Source: Lithospermum erythrorhizon (taxonomy: Eukaryota; Streptophyta; Magnoliopsida; Boraginales; Boraginaceae). From it: a DNA stretch of 64,000 bases. A program made the translations under genes and the position numbers. Positions 39,011 to 50,215 of this stretch are shown here, one piece after another (the first letter of the stretch is position 1; each line of letters opens with the position of its first letter). Below the pieces are notes generated by a model that was not told where the DNA came from, did no database searches, and saw only the letters and a program-made list of their open reading frames with translations. The DNA lies in the NCBI GenBank assembly GCA_019722365.1, contig JADFUC010000935.1, positions 62,001 to 126,000 of the forward strand, read 5' to 3'.

Positions 39011-42000
39011 GTAAAGCGATCTCCCTTTGAAGCCTTTTCAAATCCAGGTCTTCAAAGAATTGCCGATTCAGCGGCGGCACGCCCATTTTACTAAGCTCCG
39101 AGTTAAGCGAAGTGAACACAACCCGGCTTCTCCTTGTTTACAACTTTTGTAAACATATCACCGATTTCGATCTCTAGAATCTTGTCGAGCTTGGGGACCC
39201 GAATTCTTGATACAAAGCGTATGAAATGGAACCGATCATGTGCTGTCCTACCGCATGAAACACGGAATTTTTAGCCGGTCATCCGGCGCTCGACTATCAC
39301 GGTACAGGTGTTACATCATGCTCAAGATTGACTCTTTGAAAGTACGCAGCAGGATCATCTCTTTCGAGCTTGCATGACATATACGCACTGCCTTGAAACT
39401 GATACTCTACTTATTGGTTGCAACTTCGATCTCCGGCTAATAAGCGGTACCCCAGCGTGAATACATATCCACTAGTAGACTTCCTACTATCAACATCCAC
39501 CACCCGTTCGCCGGCATCTACATATCCAGCCCAACCGCGTACTAGATTTCACGAAAACATAAGGATTTTTCGGCGCTACCGTTCGGGTATCTCGAAATCC
39601 AACTTTTCTGACTTTCGATGTTCTTTCCACAGATTTAGACATATATCTGCGACAACTCCCGGCATAACATGAAATATCATATGCGGGTGCACGTCGCCTT
39701 AGCGCCGCAAGACTACCTCACTGCGGAAGCAAGGCACACCCCATCCATATACCGTCGTCGCCGGTCTCGAATTGAATGTTATGCGATAATTGAAATGAAG
39801 CGACTAACGGGGTACTTACAGGGCTTTGCATCCGGCATGTTGAATACGGCAGTTACCTTCTTCAGGTATTCTTCTTGTGTGTGATCTCGAGGAGAATCCA
39901 GATCTACGTTATTCGTCCCGAATTTAGCCGCAAAAGCTTTGGAGTCGCCGTGTGATCCGTTGGCAACTCTTCTTTGACATGTTCACCTTTTACCAAATCG
40001 GCTCAGCGATCAACGTATCATCCAACATAAAGAAGTATGATAACATAATCTTTGAAACTTCATTATGTAACAGCGATTAATTAGAATGCATGACTTTACA
40101 AACTTCCAACCTTTTGATAAAGTTATCAAAGGTAATATTTATTTGCCAGGAGCTTGTTTTGAGCCGTCTGAAACTCTTACGAGGATTTGCAGACCAAATC
40201 TTCTTTCCTACAACCTCAAAGCCTTGAGGATTTGCTTAAATGCTCTTCTTCATCTAGATCGCCATGTAGAAACTATGGGTTTTACATCCATCGATGAAGG
40301 TGCGGATCGTCTAAGCTACCCGATCCCAAAGCGATTCGATTGTCCTGAGAGCACATGCGGGTGAGAATATTTCGGTGTAATTCGATTCGCTTCCCTCTGT
40401 TGGAATCCGCCCGACAGCAAGCGAGGCACATAGTGTTTGCTTCCATCACATTTCACTCACTTGATTCGGTAGACCCGTTTGATACGCAATATTCTTCCTC
40501 ACGGCTTCTGGCGTATTACCAACTCCAGCGTCGTGTTTGTCGACAATGACTCCATTCTCTCTTTCGTAGCTAACTCACTTGATCGACTTGCGTCGCATTT
40601 ATGCTTTGCTTCGACATAGCTTCTTGAGGCTCGCCTGCAATACGTGCTGTGAGAAAGTTAGCGGAGGAGGAATACCTCACGAGTTGGTTACGACACGGAT
40701 ACTTAACTACGAGATCGAGATTAATGCCATACGTCTTGATCCTTATCGGGGAACAAATCTCTTTCCTGTTGATCAGCGTGAAATGTTATCCATCGAGACT
40801 GCATCGTCTCCCTCACTCCCCAGACCCATCTCTCTTCCTAAAGGTGGCGTATCGGCCAAAAAGATCCCCAGAAGTTGATCTTGGGGAGGCGTGGCGTGAT
40901 CTAAGGCGTACCATTTGGAAGGAGCAGAAGGTCATGCGCGCTTCTCTGCTTGGCGTTTGAGCTTCTCGGTATATCGGTTGTGACTTCTCGCTTCAGCCCC
41001 ATGCTCCTCACAACACTACGTCTATCTTTGTATAACTTGTTCATTGAAGACCACATTCTTGCCGAATGATCTTAGGTTCTTGAATCATAGAACACGTATC
41101 CCGTCTCGGCGTCGCCCGTAACCAATAAAATAGCAAATGTTAGATTTTGCTTGAGCTTTATTTCTAGCATTTAGCCCCGACATGAGCTTATCGCTAAACA
41201 ACCAAATACTTTCGGGGAAAGAATAATTTACCTTCTTAAGAACTCCGTTTCTCTTTTAGAATTACGAAATTCGGAGGAGGCGAAGGTCCTACGTTTATCA
41301 AGCGGCGGTATTGATTGCGTCCCGCCGAGCGTTTGAGGTAAACCCTGATGCAACCTCGTACTTGCTTAGATTCATTAAATCTGTTCCATCCTGCCAGGCT
41401 ATTCCGTTACGTTTGGGGTGTTCCCGGAATAGTCTTGTGCGTCTTTATTCCATTCAAGCCTGATATTGTTTGAAATTCTTATCCTTGTATTCACCCCGTT
41501 GTAGGATCTCGAGCACTTCACTCTCGACAGTACCGTTCTGACCGCTAGCTCTCCGTTTCTTGAAGACTTCGCAAGCGGATTTATTTTTCGAAATAAACCC
41601 AAACTAAATCGCATCATCAATGAAGGTTACATAATACGATGAACCTCCTTGAAACCAACGGCGCCCGGTCCCCGAACTTATCTGTGTGAACTAACTTTCG
41701 AGAGCACACCTCTGATTTAGGGGCTGTATGGGATTTTAATAATAGCTTCTTACACTTCCCGAGCAAACTACCATGAGATATGATGTCAGCTTGATTTGAG
41801 CTCGGGTATCACGTTATTTGAAACAAGCGGTTTCATACCTTTCTCGCTTCAATGTAATGATCAGTTTGTGTGCAGCAACATCGTCTTCTCGAGAACTTCA
41901 ATGTGACTATAGTCATTTGAGAACTCCAGTAAGTACAAAGTACTGCTCTTGACACCGGGCTACGGTCATTTACGCCATTGCACTTCCAGTTGCACTTCTG

Positions 42001-43184
42001 ACGTCGTTCGGTAACCATCTAATCCAATTTGACTTCACGTCAAACTCTTCTGACTTCGGTGCATGCCGCTTTAGTCGATACAAGGTAGAAGCCGAATTCG
42101 GCGGCAGTTCGCGTCACAAAATGCGGCTGATCTTTAATTTCGCGTTAGCAAGATGGAAGCCCGACCCATAATCTCCGGCCATATAATTAAACATTATATC
42201 ACGAGGTGGAGTGTAGTATGAAGCTTGATGCTCTGAATCAAGAATCCAAGAATTTATCGAGCAATCAGCAGACAAAGGTAAAGCGTCCAGCGTAGTGGTA
42301 ACCCAGCATTCACGTATTTCTTGTTGCCTACCGACACCAGTCACGGCACATTGCAGCGACATGTGACGATCTTGCCACGTCGGCACTTTCAATCGTCCTC
42401 CAAACTTCGACTTCTTTCTTCCTGCTTGACTTTGACCTCCGTTTATTCTTATCGACTTTCGCTGTCGCCAGATTCTACCTCTGTCTACGTTGATCACGGG
42501 GAGCCTTTCTCGACTCCGTCATTCTTCGAACTTCTTGGACCCAGGACATCGCTCTTCGACCACGCCCAGGCTGCAACTTACCGTTTCCGGTGAATTACTC
42601 GCGGCTGACCTAAATTCGGCTCCCCAGCTATAAAATATGCCAATAGTATCAATGCTTGTAATTACGTCTTGAAGTTAACTTGACGATGAACAAGCGATTT
42701 GTAAACTAATGAAATCATTAAGGTGCCTGGCAATCGGAGTATTCATTGACATCCTCAAGTGAAGCGATTTGCTTCATCAACCGTGCCTTATTGTTGGCGG
42801 ATGGTTTCTCGTATAACTTAGACAAAGCTATCGTCGAAGCCGCTTTTGTCGTGGTCTCGCTGCATTAGCATGACGTTTCTAGACAAGCAGGTGCCGCTCT
42901 GCCCGAAGACTTGTCTATCACAGCTCGTTCATTTCTTCAATTTCCATATTTACTTGGGCTTACCGCCTAAAGACTTTATGAAAACTTGCCCCATCTGAAA
43001 TAATTAAGTAAATGCTTCCGATGGGCGAAATCGACCCCGTCGGGTATCTGGCGTATGTCGATACACGTTAGGTACTTTGCCATTGAATTTCGAATAAAGC
43101 TATATACAGGCTTCGAAACTTTCAGCCAGAAGCTACGATGCGATTGATGTCGGCACTTTGCGAGAAGCCTGCGAGTAATAGCCA
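39011..43184 (-). pseudogene. Degenerate copia gag-pol
   Basis: From high to low coordinates: gag (about 43180-42330); protease at about 42280-42150, reading SWILDSEHQASYYTPPRDIM where the family has a DSGAS-like active site; integrase around 42000-41400; an RT stretch at about 40360-40090 ending FDNFIKRLEVCK; the YVDD region near 40030 now reading MLDDTLIA; RNase H at about 39560-39400 with DSRKSTSGYVFTLG. Frames are interrupted repeatedly. The element is not expected to be active. The breaks resemble those in other repeats here, so part may be assembly error. Confidence 0.85.
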
Positions 43185-43710
43185 TGCTTAATGCAGGCAG
43201 GACAATAATTGAAAATCACGAAGAAGTAAATAACTTACCCAGATCTTTATACGGGTTCCCGCAGTGCGTCTGTTCTTCTTTAGCAATCAACTAGAAAAGA
43301 ACTTCTCAAAAGATTATTCTGAAAGTCTATCGGAAACTAAGCTTCTCAATTGAGTAATACTTTATAATTTAGTATTACCGATGACAAATATCACTTAGAT
43401 TTAGGCTTAAAATGATACTCTGAAATAATCTTACTTAATCAAGTAGAGAAACAGCTCTGAATTTGGAACAAAGCAATTTTGAGAGAAATTGGAATATTTT
43501 TTGGATTATAAAGAAAATTATGATCTAATCTTGCTTTTATCTTCTTGAACCGTCTTTCGCCAGACAAGGGGCCGCAGTAAAATGACATTCTCGATGGCCC
43601 CTCGATAATTTCATCAGGCCGGTACCCGGTGGTGCGCCGAGACCGGCCGAACCGCGATCTCGATGGGCTACCGACTCATAACGCGCTAGCGCTTGAAAAT
43701 GCGTGACTCA
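43185..43710 (-). repeat. 5' LTR of the copia element
   Basis: It aligns with 38494-39010 with small indels. On the minus strand it ends AAGCA, followed by TGGCTATTAC as a weak primer-binding site. Confidence 0.75.
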
Positions 43711-44521
43711 ACAATTTCACATGGAAAAATACTCCGTATTATTTAGAGGAAAGTCGAAATGTTTGATGATGGCGCAACAATTTATGAGGAAAGTCGAAGA
43801 ATTAGAAACTCTGGACTCATAGATCAAAGATTCCAAAGTGAATGAACAGAGTTATACGCAACTCAAGTAGCTCTAACATGTAAAACACGTCCAAATTTAT
43901 TAAAGCACTCACTTGTAGTCACAAAGAATACAACAACCAATAGTTTCATAGCACCGGATCGGTGTGTCATATACGAAAAGAAAATATAATCCTTACACTA
44001 ATATTAATGATTAGTGGGAGTTGTAATTAATATAATCTTTATGTAATTTAGAATTTATTAACGTCTCACAACGTATTGTCAGCATATTTAGAATGTGGTA
44101 AGGTAATATCGAATCATTTGACTGTTGACGCAATAGAAAACTAATTGTCAAAACAAAAATTTATTTCAACAAACAATTTCTTGCAAATGTATTTGCATTT
44201 AGAACTACAACATGAAATTTCAACACTCAATAGACTCTTTAACTAGCTTTAATTTATCAATCTCACCTTGTTCTAATGCATCACTGCTCGTGTAAATTGG
44301 GAGGGAAACACCCAACAAAAAGAAATTACAAGCCTATAATAGCAATATATATAATTAAGGATGTTTCTGATTATATTGCTGAAATTGAGTTACAAATGAT
44401 AAATACATACTAATTAAATAGTACTGCTCCCTCCTATATTGACGTTTTGGTTTTTCAGTTTAATTAAAATGAATTGGAGGAAGAAATATTATTTTTCATA
44501 TTGTCACTATATGTACTATAG
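43711..44521. other. Intergenic, no gene seen
   Basis: Spacer between the copia element and the 3' end of the zinc-finger gene. It is AT-rich. No shared repeat or open frame of note. Confidence 0.6.
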
Positions 44522-45248
44522 CTAGCATGAGACCTCAGCCAAGAGCTTATACCTTCTCATCTTGTTTTTAAACACATGTTTCCTGATGATGGTACTATTA
44601 CTTCTTTGAAGTGTGTTCTCTGACCTAGTCCTCCGCAACTTCTCCTCAGTAAGTGAACCCCCAACGACGATCCGCTTTCGGGCAGCCGGTGACCTTGGTG
44701 GTGATCCTTGTGGTGATAGTGACTTAGTTTTCTTGATCGGCTTATTATTATTGTTGATAAGTTTCAACTTTAATGATGAACCTTTATTTTTCTCCCCCTT
44801 CGGACTTATTTGCCGCCGATGGTCATTGCCTCGTCCTACTTTGATCATTATTTGGCCACGTTCCATTTTATGACTAAAAGATGAAGAATTGGAATTTTGG
44901 GCTTTATCAACAGAATTATTCTTTTGACTCAAACACCAGTTGCATATCTCATAAGAATCGGCTTTTGGGTACTCATTGCTACAATATCTGCAAACGAAAA
45001 AGTATAGATAAAGACTTCATAATTGTTGAATATAGGCATATATATAGCGAACAATTAGGAAAATGATTCAAGATTTAGTGATTGATGATTCAACTAAATA
45101 ATTATTACCTGTGTTGAGATTTATTTTTGCATACTTTGCACCTGAAAAGCTCAAAAGTTAGGCCATAGTCTCCACACATGCAACATTCATGACTATGTGT
45201 TTCTTTTTCTGATATTTCAGTACCAATCTCTTCTTTATTGCTTCTCAT
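44522..45248 (-). CDS. Small plant C4HC3 zinc-finger (PHD-like) protein
   Basis: Two exons, 45248-45109 and 44987-44522, joined across a 121-bp GT/AG intron that splits an Arg codon; 201 residues. Residues 22-65 hold eight metal ligands: C22/C25, C37/C40, H46/C49 and C62/C65, in the context CCMCGDYG, FRCKVCK, SQHRYCSN and CNWCLSQ. This matches the plant-specific PHD-type zinc-finger family of unknown molecular role, probably nuclear. The rest is basic, Ser/Asn-rich and probably disordered, ending RRYKLLAEVSC, as I recall for relatives. An in-frame upstream ATG at 45413 would add 55 residues, but the TATA-like motif lies inside that stretch, so 45248 is preferred. Confidence 0.88.
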
Positions 45249-45289
45249 CTTGCACCTAACTTTACCAATATATTTGATCTGATGAAATA

Positions 45290-45305
45290 CATGTATATAT
45301 ATTTG
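45290..45305 (-). promoter_or_regulatory. Candidate TATA box of the zinc-finger gene
   Basis: The minus strand reads ATATATATAC at about 45292-45303, some 45-55 bases upstream of the chosen ATG. The leader would be short. The alternative start at 45413 would need a promoter further upstream. Confidence 0.35.
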
Positions 45306-45413
45306 TGTATGTTTGTAAGGAATTGGGGAGTGAGGTGGTAGATTTAAGGAAGATGTAGGTACGTATGAAATGGGATCTAGATAAAGCCAGACTAAGTGGG
45401 TTGTCCGCCACAT

Positions 45414-47415
45414 AAATAAAATAAAATAGAATAAGTATTACTATGTAGAACGTATGCCAAACGAGCATGAATTTTATGTATCGATTGTGATTTCGTCAAT
45501 GACACGTTAATAAAGAGTTTTATATATGGTTTTAGAAAAAGAATAATAACTTTTAATTCTAATCAAAATTGGCAGGTCATAAATGTGATTGACACATAAA
45601 AGGTTGATAGTTTGTGTTAGAAAATATAATAATATATGTATGTGTAACCAGTCGATTCAAGACATGTTTAAAAAATTACATACAAAATATGAAATTATTT
45701 ATGTGTGTCGTGTGGGTGATAACTTAGGAGAAAGAAAATGACAATTATGTTTTCTTTTTAAATGAAAAAAATAAGTAGTTGCCGAAAATGAAAGGTAGGG
45801 TCGACTAAGTAAACATCAATCTTTGTTTTTTGATTACCTCTTATATGAAGATCGTTGGGTTGGGATTAAAAAACGAAAAGAATCGGACGAAGTCGTGATG
45901 TTTAAAGTATGATAAGACACATCATTTGTTTATGTATTAAGAGAATCATGAACAAGGATTAGATTATGAAGTTGGTTAAGAGCCAAATAGGTAGGGCACG
46001 GTTATGGAAATTATAGAATATGGTGGTCACGCATGATGAAGACATTTGAAGCTTAATCTAAAAGGCTCCGGAAATAATCGTTAATTCGAGGGGCAATACA
46101 TGGAGTTACGTCTTAAAATTAATTGGTGATATATGTGGTCAATTTTATTAATTAGTTTGTTGTATTATTCTTTCAATGTGGGACAAAGAAGATACTTTCT
46201 GTTTTCTGATATGCTTGGTCATGAGCCTCGTTAAACGATCGCAGCATTATTGGGCGTCAATTTTTGGGCCAATATCGATTGACAATTCTGAAATGGAATT
46301 ACATTCTTGGATTAATCGATCACTTATATATATATATCCCCTATACTCACATCATTGCACATTCCGTTCTTATTAATGGTCGTGCATAATTATGTAACTA
46401 ATCTTATTCGCTTTTTAGTTATCTTTTTTAGTCGTTTCTTAATAAATTAAGAAAAATAAAAGTAATAAAATAATACATTAAAAAATATAAAATGTCGATT
46501 AATTGAAGCTATATATAATTGGTTGGTTGATAATTTAATAACAAAAATAGTAAAAAATTACGTTGAAAATGTAAAATATAATTTTTTATGTTAGAAGGGC
46601 AATGTTTTGAAGAAGAAAAAAACTAAGGAGAAATTAGAAAACGGCAACCGAGAAAGCGAATAGATTACCATATTTTAAAGTATCCGTTAAACAGGAGAAA
46701 AATTTAGGGAATTTTTTATCAAATCAGCAATTTTAAAGAATTTTTTGGGACAAAATCTTTGTTCTATGCTTATCAGGTTCTTATGGACAGAAAATTTTGA
46801 CCACCGATTCTCCAAAACGACATCCTCAAGGACCTTCGTCCATTCATTTCCCTTAGACCAATTAGCCACCATCTATCTCCTTCCATCACCACTGTTCCCA
46901 GCAATTATAGTCACAAATAAATTTGGAACATTGATTTGTTTATTTGTGAAAAAAAATGTATATTTAATAAAGACAAATAAAACAGCATAAAACATAAAAA
47001 GAGAGAGATCTGCCCAGTTTTCTCTGTATTAGGTTCGAACATTACATATTTACATGGACAAGTCAATCCAAGAATGGAAAATTTAGAAGAATACCAGGAT
47101 GAACGCCTCTAATTAGGAAATCCTTGTTTTTTCATTTTATTGGGAGAATATCATATTTTCATGTGAAATATATTTTTCTAAATATAAAATTGCATTTGTC
47201 ATAGTAATTTAGCGAGTAGAGAATAAGTTAAACAAAACTTAATTTATTTTTTTAAATTAATAAGGTCAACACTTCCATTTTAAAATTATATCGGATAATT
47301 TGAATTTTGATGATTGACTTTTAAATTTATGAAGTCAAATATTGTTGAATATATTATATAATATTTTGTGATAATATATCAAATAATAATATTTTCAATA
47401 TAATTCGCTAATAAC
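45414..47415. other. Intergenic, no gene seen
   Basis: Long AT-rich spacer. Overlapping short frames on both strands at 46687-46990 have no recognisable domain. No repeat shared with the rest of the window was found. Confidence 0.6.
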
Positions 47416-47432
47416 ATGAATATATTGAGTCA

Positions 47433-47591
47433 TTCGATTCCATCTATCAATACTTTCTTGGTCGACTATGTCACACAGGGTTTGCCTAATGTGATTTACC
47501 TGGCTGGTGTTGTTTGCAGGCTATTGCGTCAGCTTGAGATTTACCTAGTACGCATTTAAAGAGTAACAGTTACGGGTCCCTCGTAAAAAAA
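47433..47591 (+). mobile_element. Au-like SINE, 5'-truncated, with 17-bp target duplication
   Basis: About 150 bases with the blocks CTTGGTCGACTATG, GATTTACCTGGCTGGTGTTG, GGCTATTGCGTCAG and GGGTCCCTCGT, ending in seven A. This order is that of the Au SINE family of flowering plants as I remember it. A remnant of the pol III B box (TTCGATTCC) starts the copy, so the A box side is missing. ATGAATATATTGAGTCA flanks it exactly at 47416-47432 and 47592-47608. Confidence 0.85.
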
Positions 47592-47608
47592 ATGAATATA
47601 TTGAGTCA

Positions 47609-48189
47609 AATTAATGTAATATATGTTAATTAAGATAATATAATTTCTTAATTTACATTGAAAATTAAAACTTGATAAATTTGTTGGAATGAGGTAGTGT
47701 TAGTGTCTATTATAACTACTATCCAGTTTTTAGATATTCTCAAGGATTATTTTCACATACGTGTTACTCGTTTAGTAATGTAGACTATTGGATGAGAACA
47801 ATACAGGACCACCGATTTCAAGATAAAAGGGAAATTGAATGATTCCATAATATCAAAGCTGGCCAAATTTTGGCAAGGTTTGCATATATATTGAAGCCAT
47901 TTCATTGAGTTGCAAAGAAGACACATAATACTATGGAATAATGGACAAGATATCAATGTCGAGCATATATATAAGTCAATGTCGCCACAATAAATGTTTT
48001 TCTTCTGATTTGAGAATCGGGTTATGTAAGTTGATGGAAACTGTTTGATAAACTGATATTTTCCCAACCAATTTGAGTTATATTATCTAACACTAAACGT
48101 TTCCATATTTGAGTTAGATAACATCAACATGATTTAATGATTATTGTCGTACACTTACTTTCCTCATTCATAACGGAAAACACTAGTTT
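47609..48189. other. Intergenic, no gene seen
   Basis: A 104-codon minus frame at 47753-48067 is the longest open stretch but shows no family motif or typical plant codon pattern. I do not call a gene. Confidence 0.5.
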
Positions 48190-48515
48190 GATATTTAATT
48201 TAAGGGGTGCTCAATAAGGCCCGTTGAGCCCCTTAAAAGGGGATTTGGGCCTTACTATGGCCCAATATTTGTTAAATGGACCTTCAATCTCGACCTTTAA
48301 GACTAACTCATGCCTCACAGTAGTCGAGTCTAACGAACCGGGCCGGCCTTAAGCAACGAACCGGTGGCCTCTAATATGTTGACGAGGCCCAGGCCCATTA
48401 ACAAACCGGACCAAGCCGCCCACGTTAAAGGAATCACGGGCACTATTCGGTTCGAGGCCCGTGTATTGGGGCTTTGAAAGCGATGTAGCGTTTCCTGACT
48501 ATTAAAATATATATT
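48190..48515. repeat. GC-rich non-autonomous repeat (GGGCC-rich)
   Basis: A GC-rich island in AT-rich DNA with many GGCCC/GGGCC words (GGCCCGTTGAGCCCC, GAGGCCCAGGCCCA, GAGGCCCGTG). Such composition is common in hAT-type non-autonomous elements. Ends and class are not resolved. Confidence 0.4.
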
Positions 48516-48699
48516 TTTTGAGTATGATTACCCAGCGTTGAGTATTTAACGATTATGCCAGATTTGAACCTTAAAATTTGGTTAAAATTGAACAAATAAC
48601 ATTTCTTTAAAATGGAGCAAATAACATTACTTGTAAAATAACTTTTATTAATACTTCAAATACCTAGTTTAAAAGATCTGAGCCTTTTCTACTTAAGCG

Positions 48700-50215
48700 T
48701 TTATACGTACAAACGGACTAGCGAATATAATACAATTATTACGTTAGGTCCTTTCGAGGATGAAACACGAAAGTTACAAAGTCGCCCGGCGGTTGGGTTG
48801 TGACTATCGACAAATTGAGCCACCCGTCAGGTAAGTATACACATGGTGTGTTTAGTCGCGTCCGCGAACCTTCCATTTTTCGTTTTCCGTCATACATTTC
48901 GTTATCGATAGCTAGCTTACGATCACGTTGCAAAAAAGTTGACACGCCGAACAAAGGCGGGAGGTAGCTAATTTTTTAGAGCGTTTGGATCTATATTAAC
49001 CTTGAAGAATCTCTTGCATCGCTCCCTCTAGAATTTCTTCTTTGGAGGCGTAGTGAACTGTTATTAAGTTGATACTTATGATTTGTGAACTTGTGAATTG
49101 TGATTATTAAACATGAAAAATGGTCTATTTATAGATCAAGAAACTATATTTCTACACATTTTCTGATACAAACCGTATACCTTTTAAATGAAACGGTACC
49201 CCGGTAATTCATAACGGTTAGTTAACGGCTATTGTAAACTATATCTACATTGTTGATTTACAACTTCCAATTTGAAAATAGCACCAAAAAATAACAAAAA
49301 GGGAAACCGTCAGCATGAGGCCAAGAGGAGGCCTGAGAACAACGGCGATCTAAGAAGAAGGCTAGACAACCCATAGTTGAGGAAGAAGAAGAACCACAAT
49401 ACGAAGAACAACGGCAACAACAACTGACAACAAAAAATTAAAGGGAGGAATGAAAATGAGGATGTTGGGGTTGTTGAGAATGAAAGAAGCTTGAGATGCA
49501 AGGCAAGCGATGTACCTCGATGAAAGCGATATAAAAAAATTCATGGGTAACCTCTTATTCCAATATTTAGATGATGCTAAATTAAGTGGAATTTGCACGT
49601 TTAGTTGTGAATGGTATCCGGATATAGTAGTTCAATTCTAAAGTCTAGACATAGATCGTGGGCCGAAGACTAGATAATGGAGAGCCTACGATAGGACTTA
49701 CGTTTAATGTCAATGGTGTACAAGAGGTGATAACCGAGGAGGATTTGAAATTTTTATGACTAGGCATGAGAATGAGGATGAGGGTTGTATTGAGGATTAG
49801 CCAGGCTAGGGGTGGTGCTTGAAATTGGCCCGTAAAAGCAAAGAAGAATGTCTTTAAGATTACAAGCAATAATCATGCATTACTCGATCTCGGGATTAGT
49901 TTATGGAGGTACCATTTAAATGCGATTGGGGGAAGTTTGTGTCGAGAGGTGGTCGAGTTTTGTTTACATTTATTAGTCAATGCATGAAGCTTAGCGCTTG
50001 ATACAAATGTTCGCTAAACTCTTGAATGATATGAAGGTTAACTACCATCGTAATCTTAGAACATATTTTCTACCATGAAACTAAGGCTCCCTTGATATGA
50101 CATGATCTATCCCGTTTGTTGATGAATGTAAAATATGTCCACTATTTTAGAATATCGTAGCGTGAGGTTAATAAGGGAGGTTTGATGGTAGGAAAAGCCT
50201 CGATTGCTAAGTGGA
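48700..50215 (+). mobile_element. Repeat family F, copy 2, truncated
   Basis: Matches copy 1: leader 48740-49280, then protein-like region from 49300 (TGGTATCCGGATATAGT at about 49612, GACTTACGTTTAATGTCAATGG at about 49696). Similarity ends near 50215 at GCTAAGTGG, earlier than copy 1. Here the GGTCTATTTATAGATCAAG site (about 49121) is uninterrupted. The reading frame has its own stops. Confidence 0.6.

Larger units (their letters stand above)
38494..43710 (-). mobile_element. Ty1/copia retrotransposon, both LTRs present, degenerate
   Basis: The LTRs at 38494-39010 and 43185-43710 align throughout (GAAAATC...AAGTAAATAACTT, ATTGGAATATTTTTTGGATT, CTTATCTTCTTGA). The internal region reads on the minus strand in copia order gag, protease, integrase, RT, RNase H. 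The upper LTR ends AAGCA followed by TGG, a usual PBS start. No clean target duplication was found. Length 5.2 kb is usual for a copia element. Confidence 0.85.

Noticed and set aside
46687..46990. Overlapping 61- and 81-codon ORFs on opposite strands
   Set aside because: Neither shows a recognisable domain; no splice or promoter support.
47753..48067. 104-codon minus-strand ORF with several Cys residues
   Set aside because: The Cys spacing fits no zinc-finger or disulfide family I know; AT-rich spacer can give this by chance.
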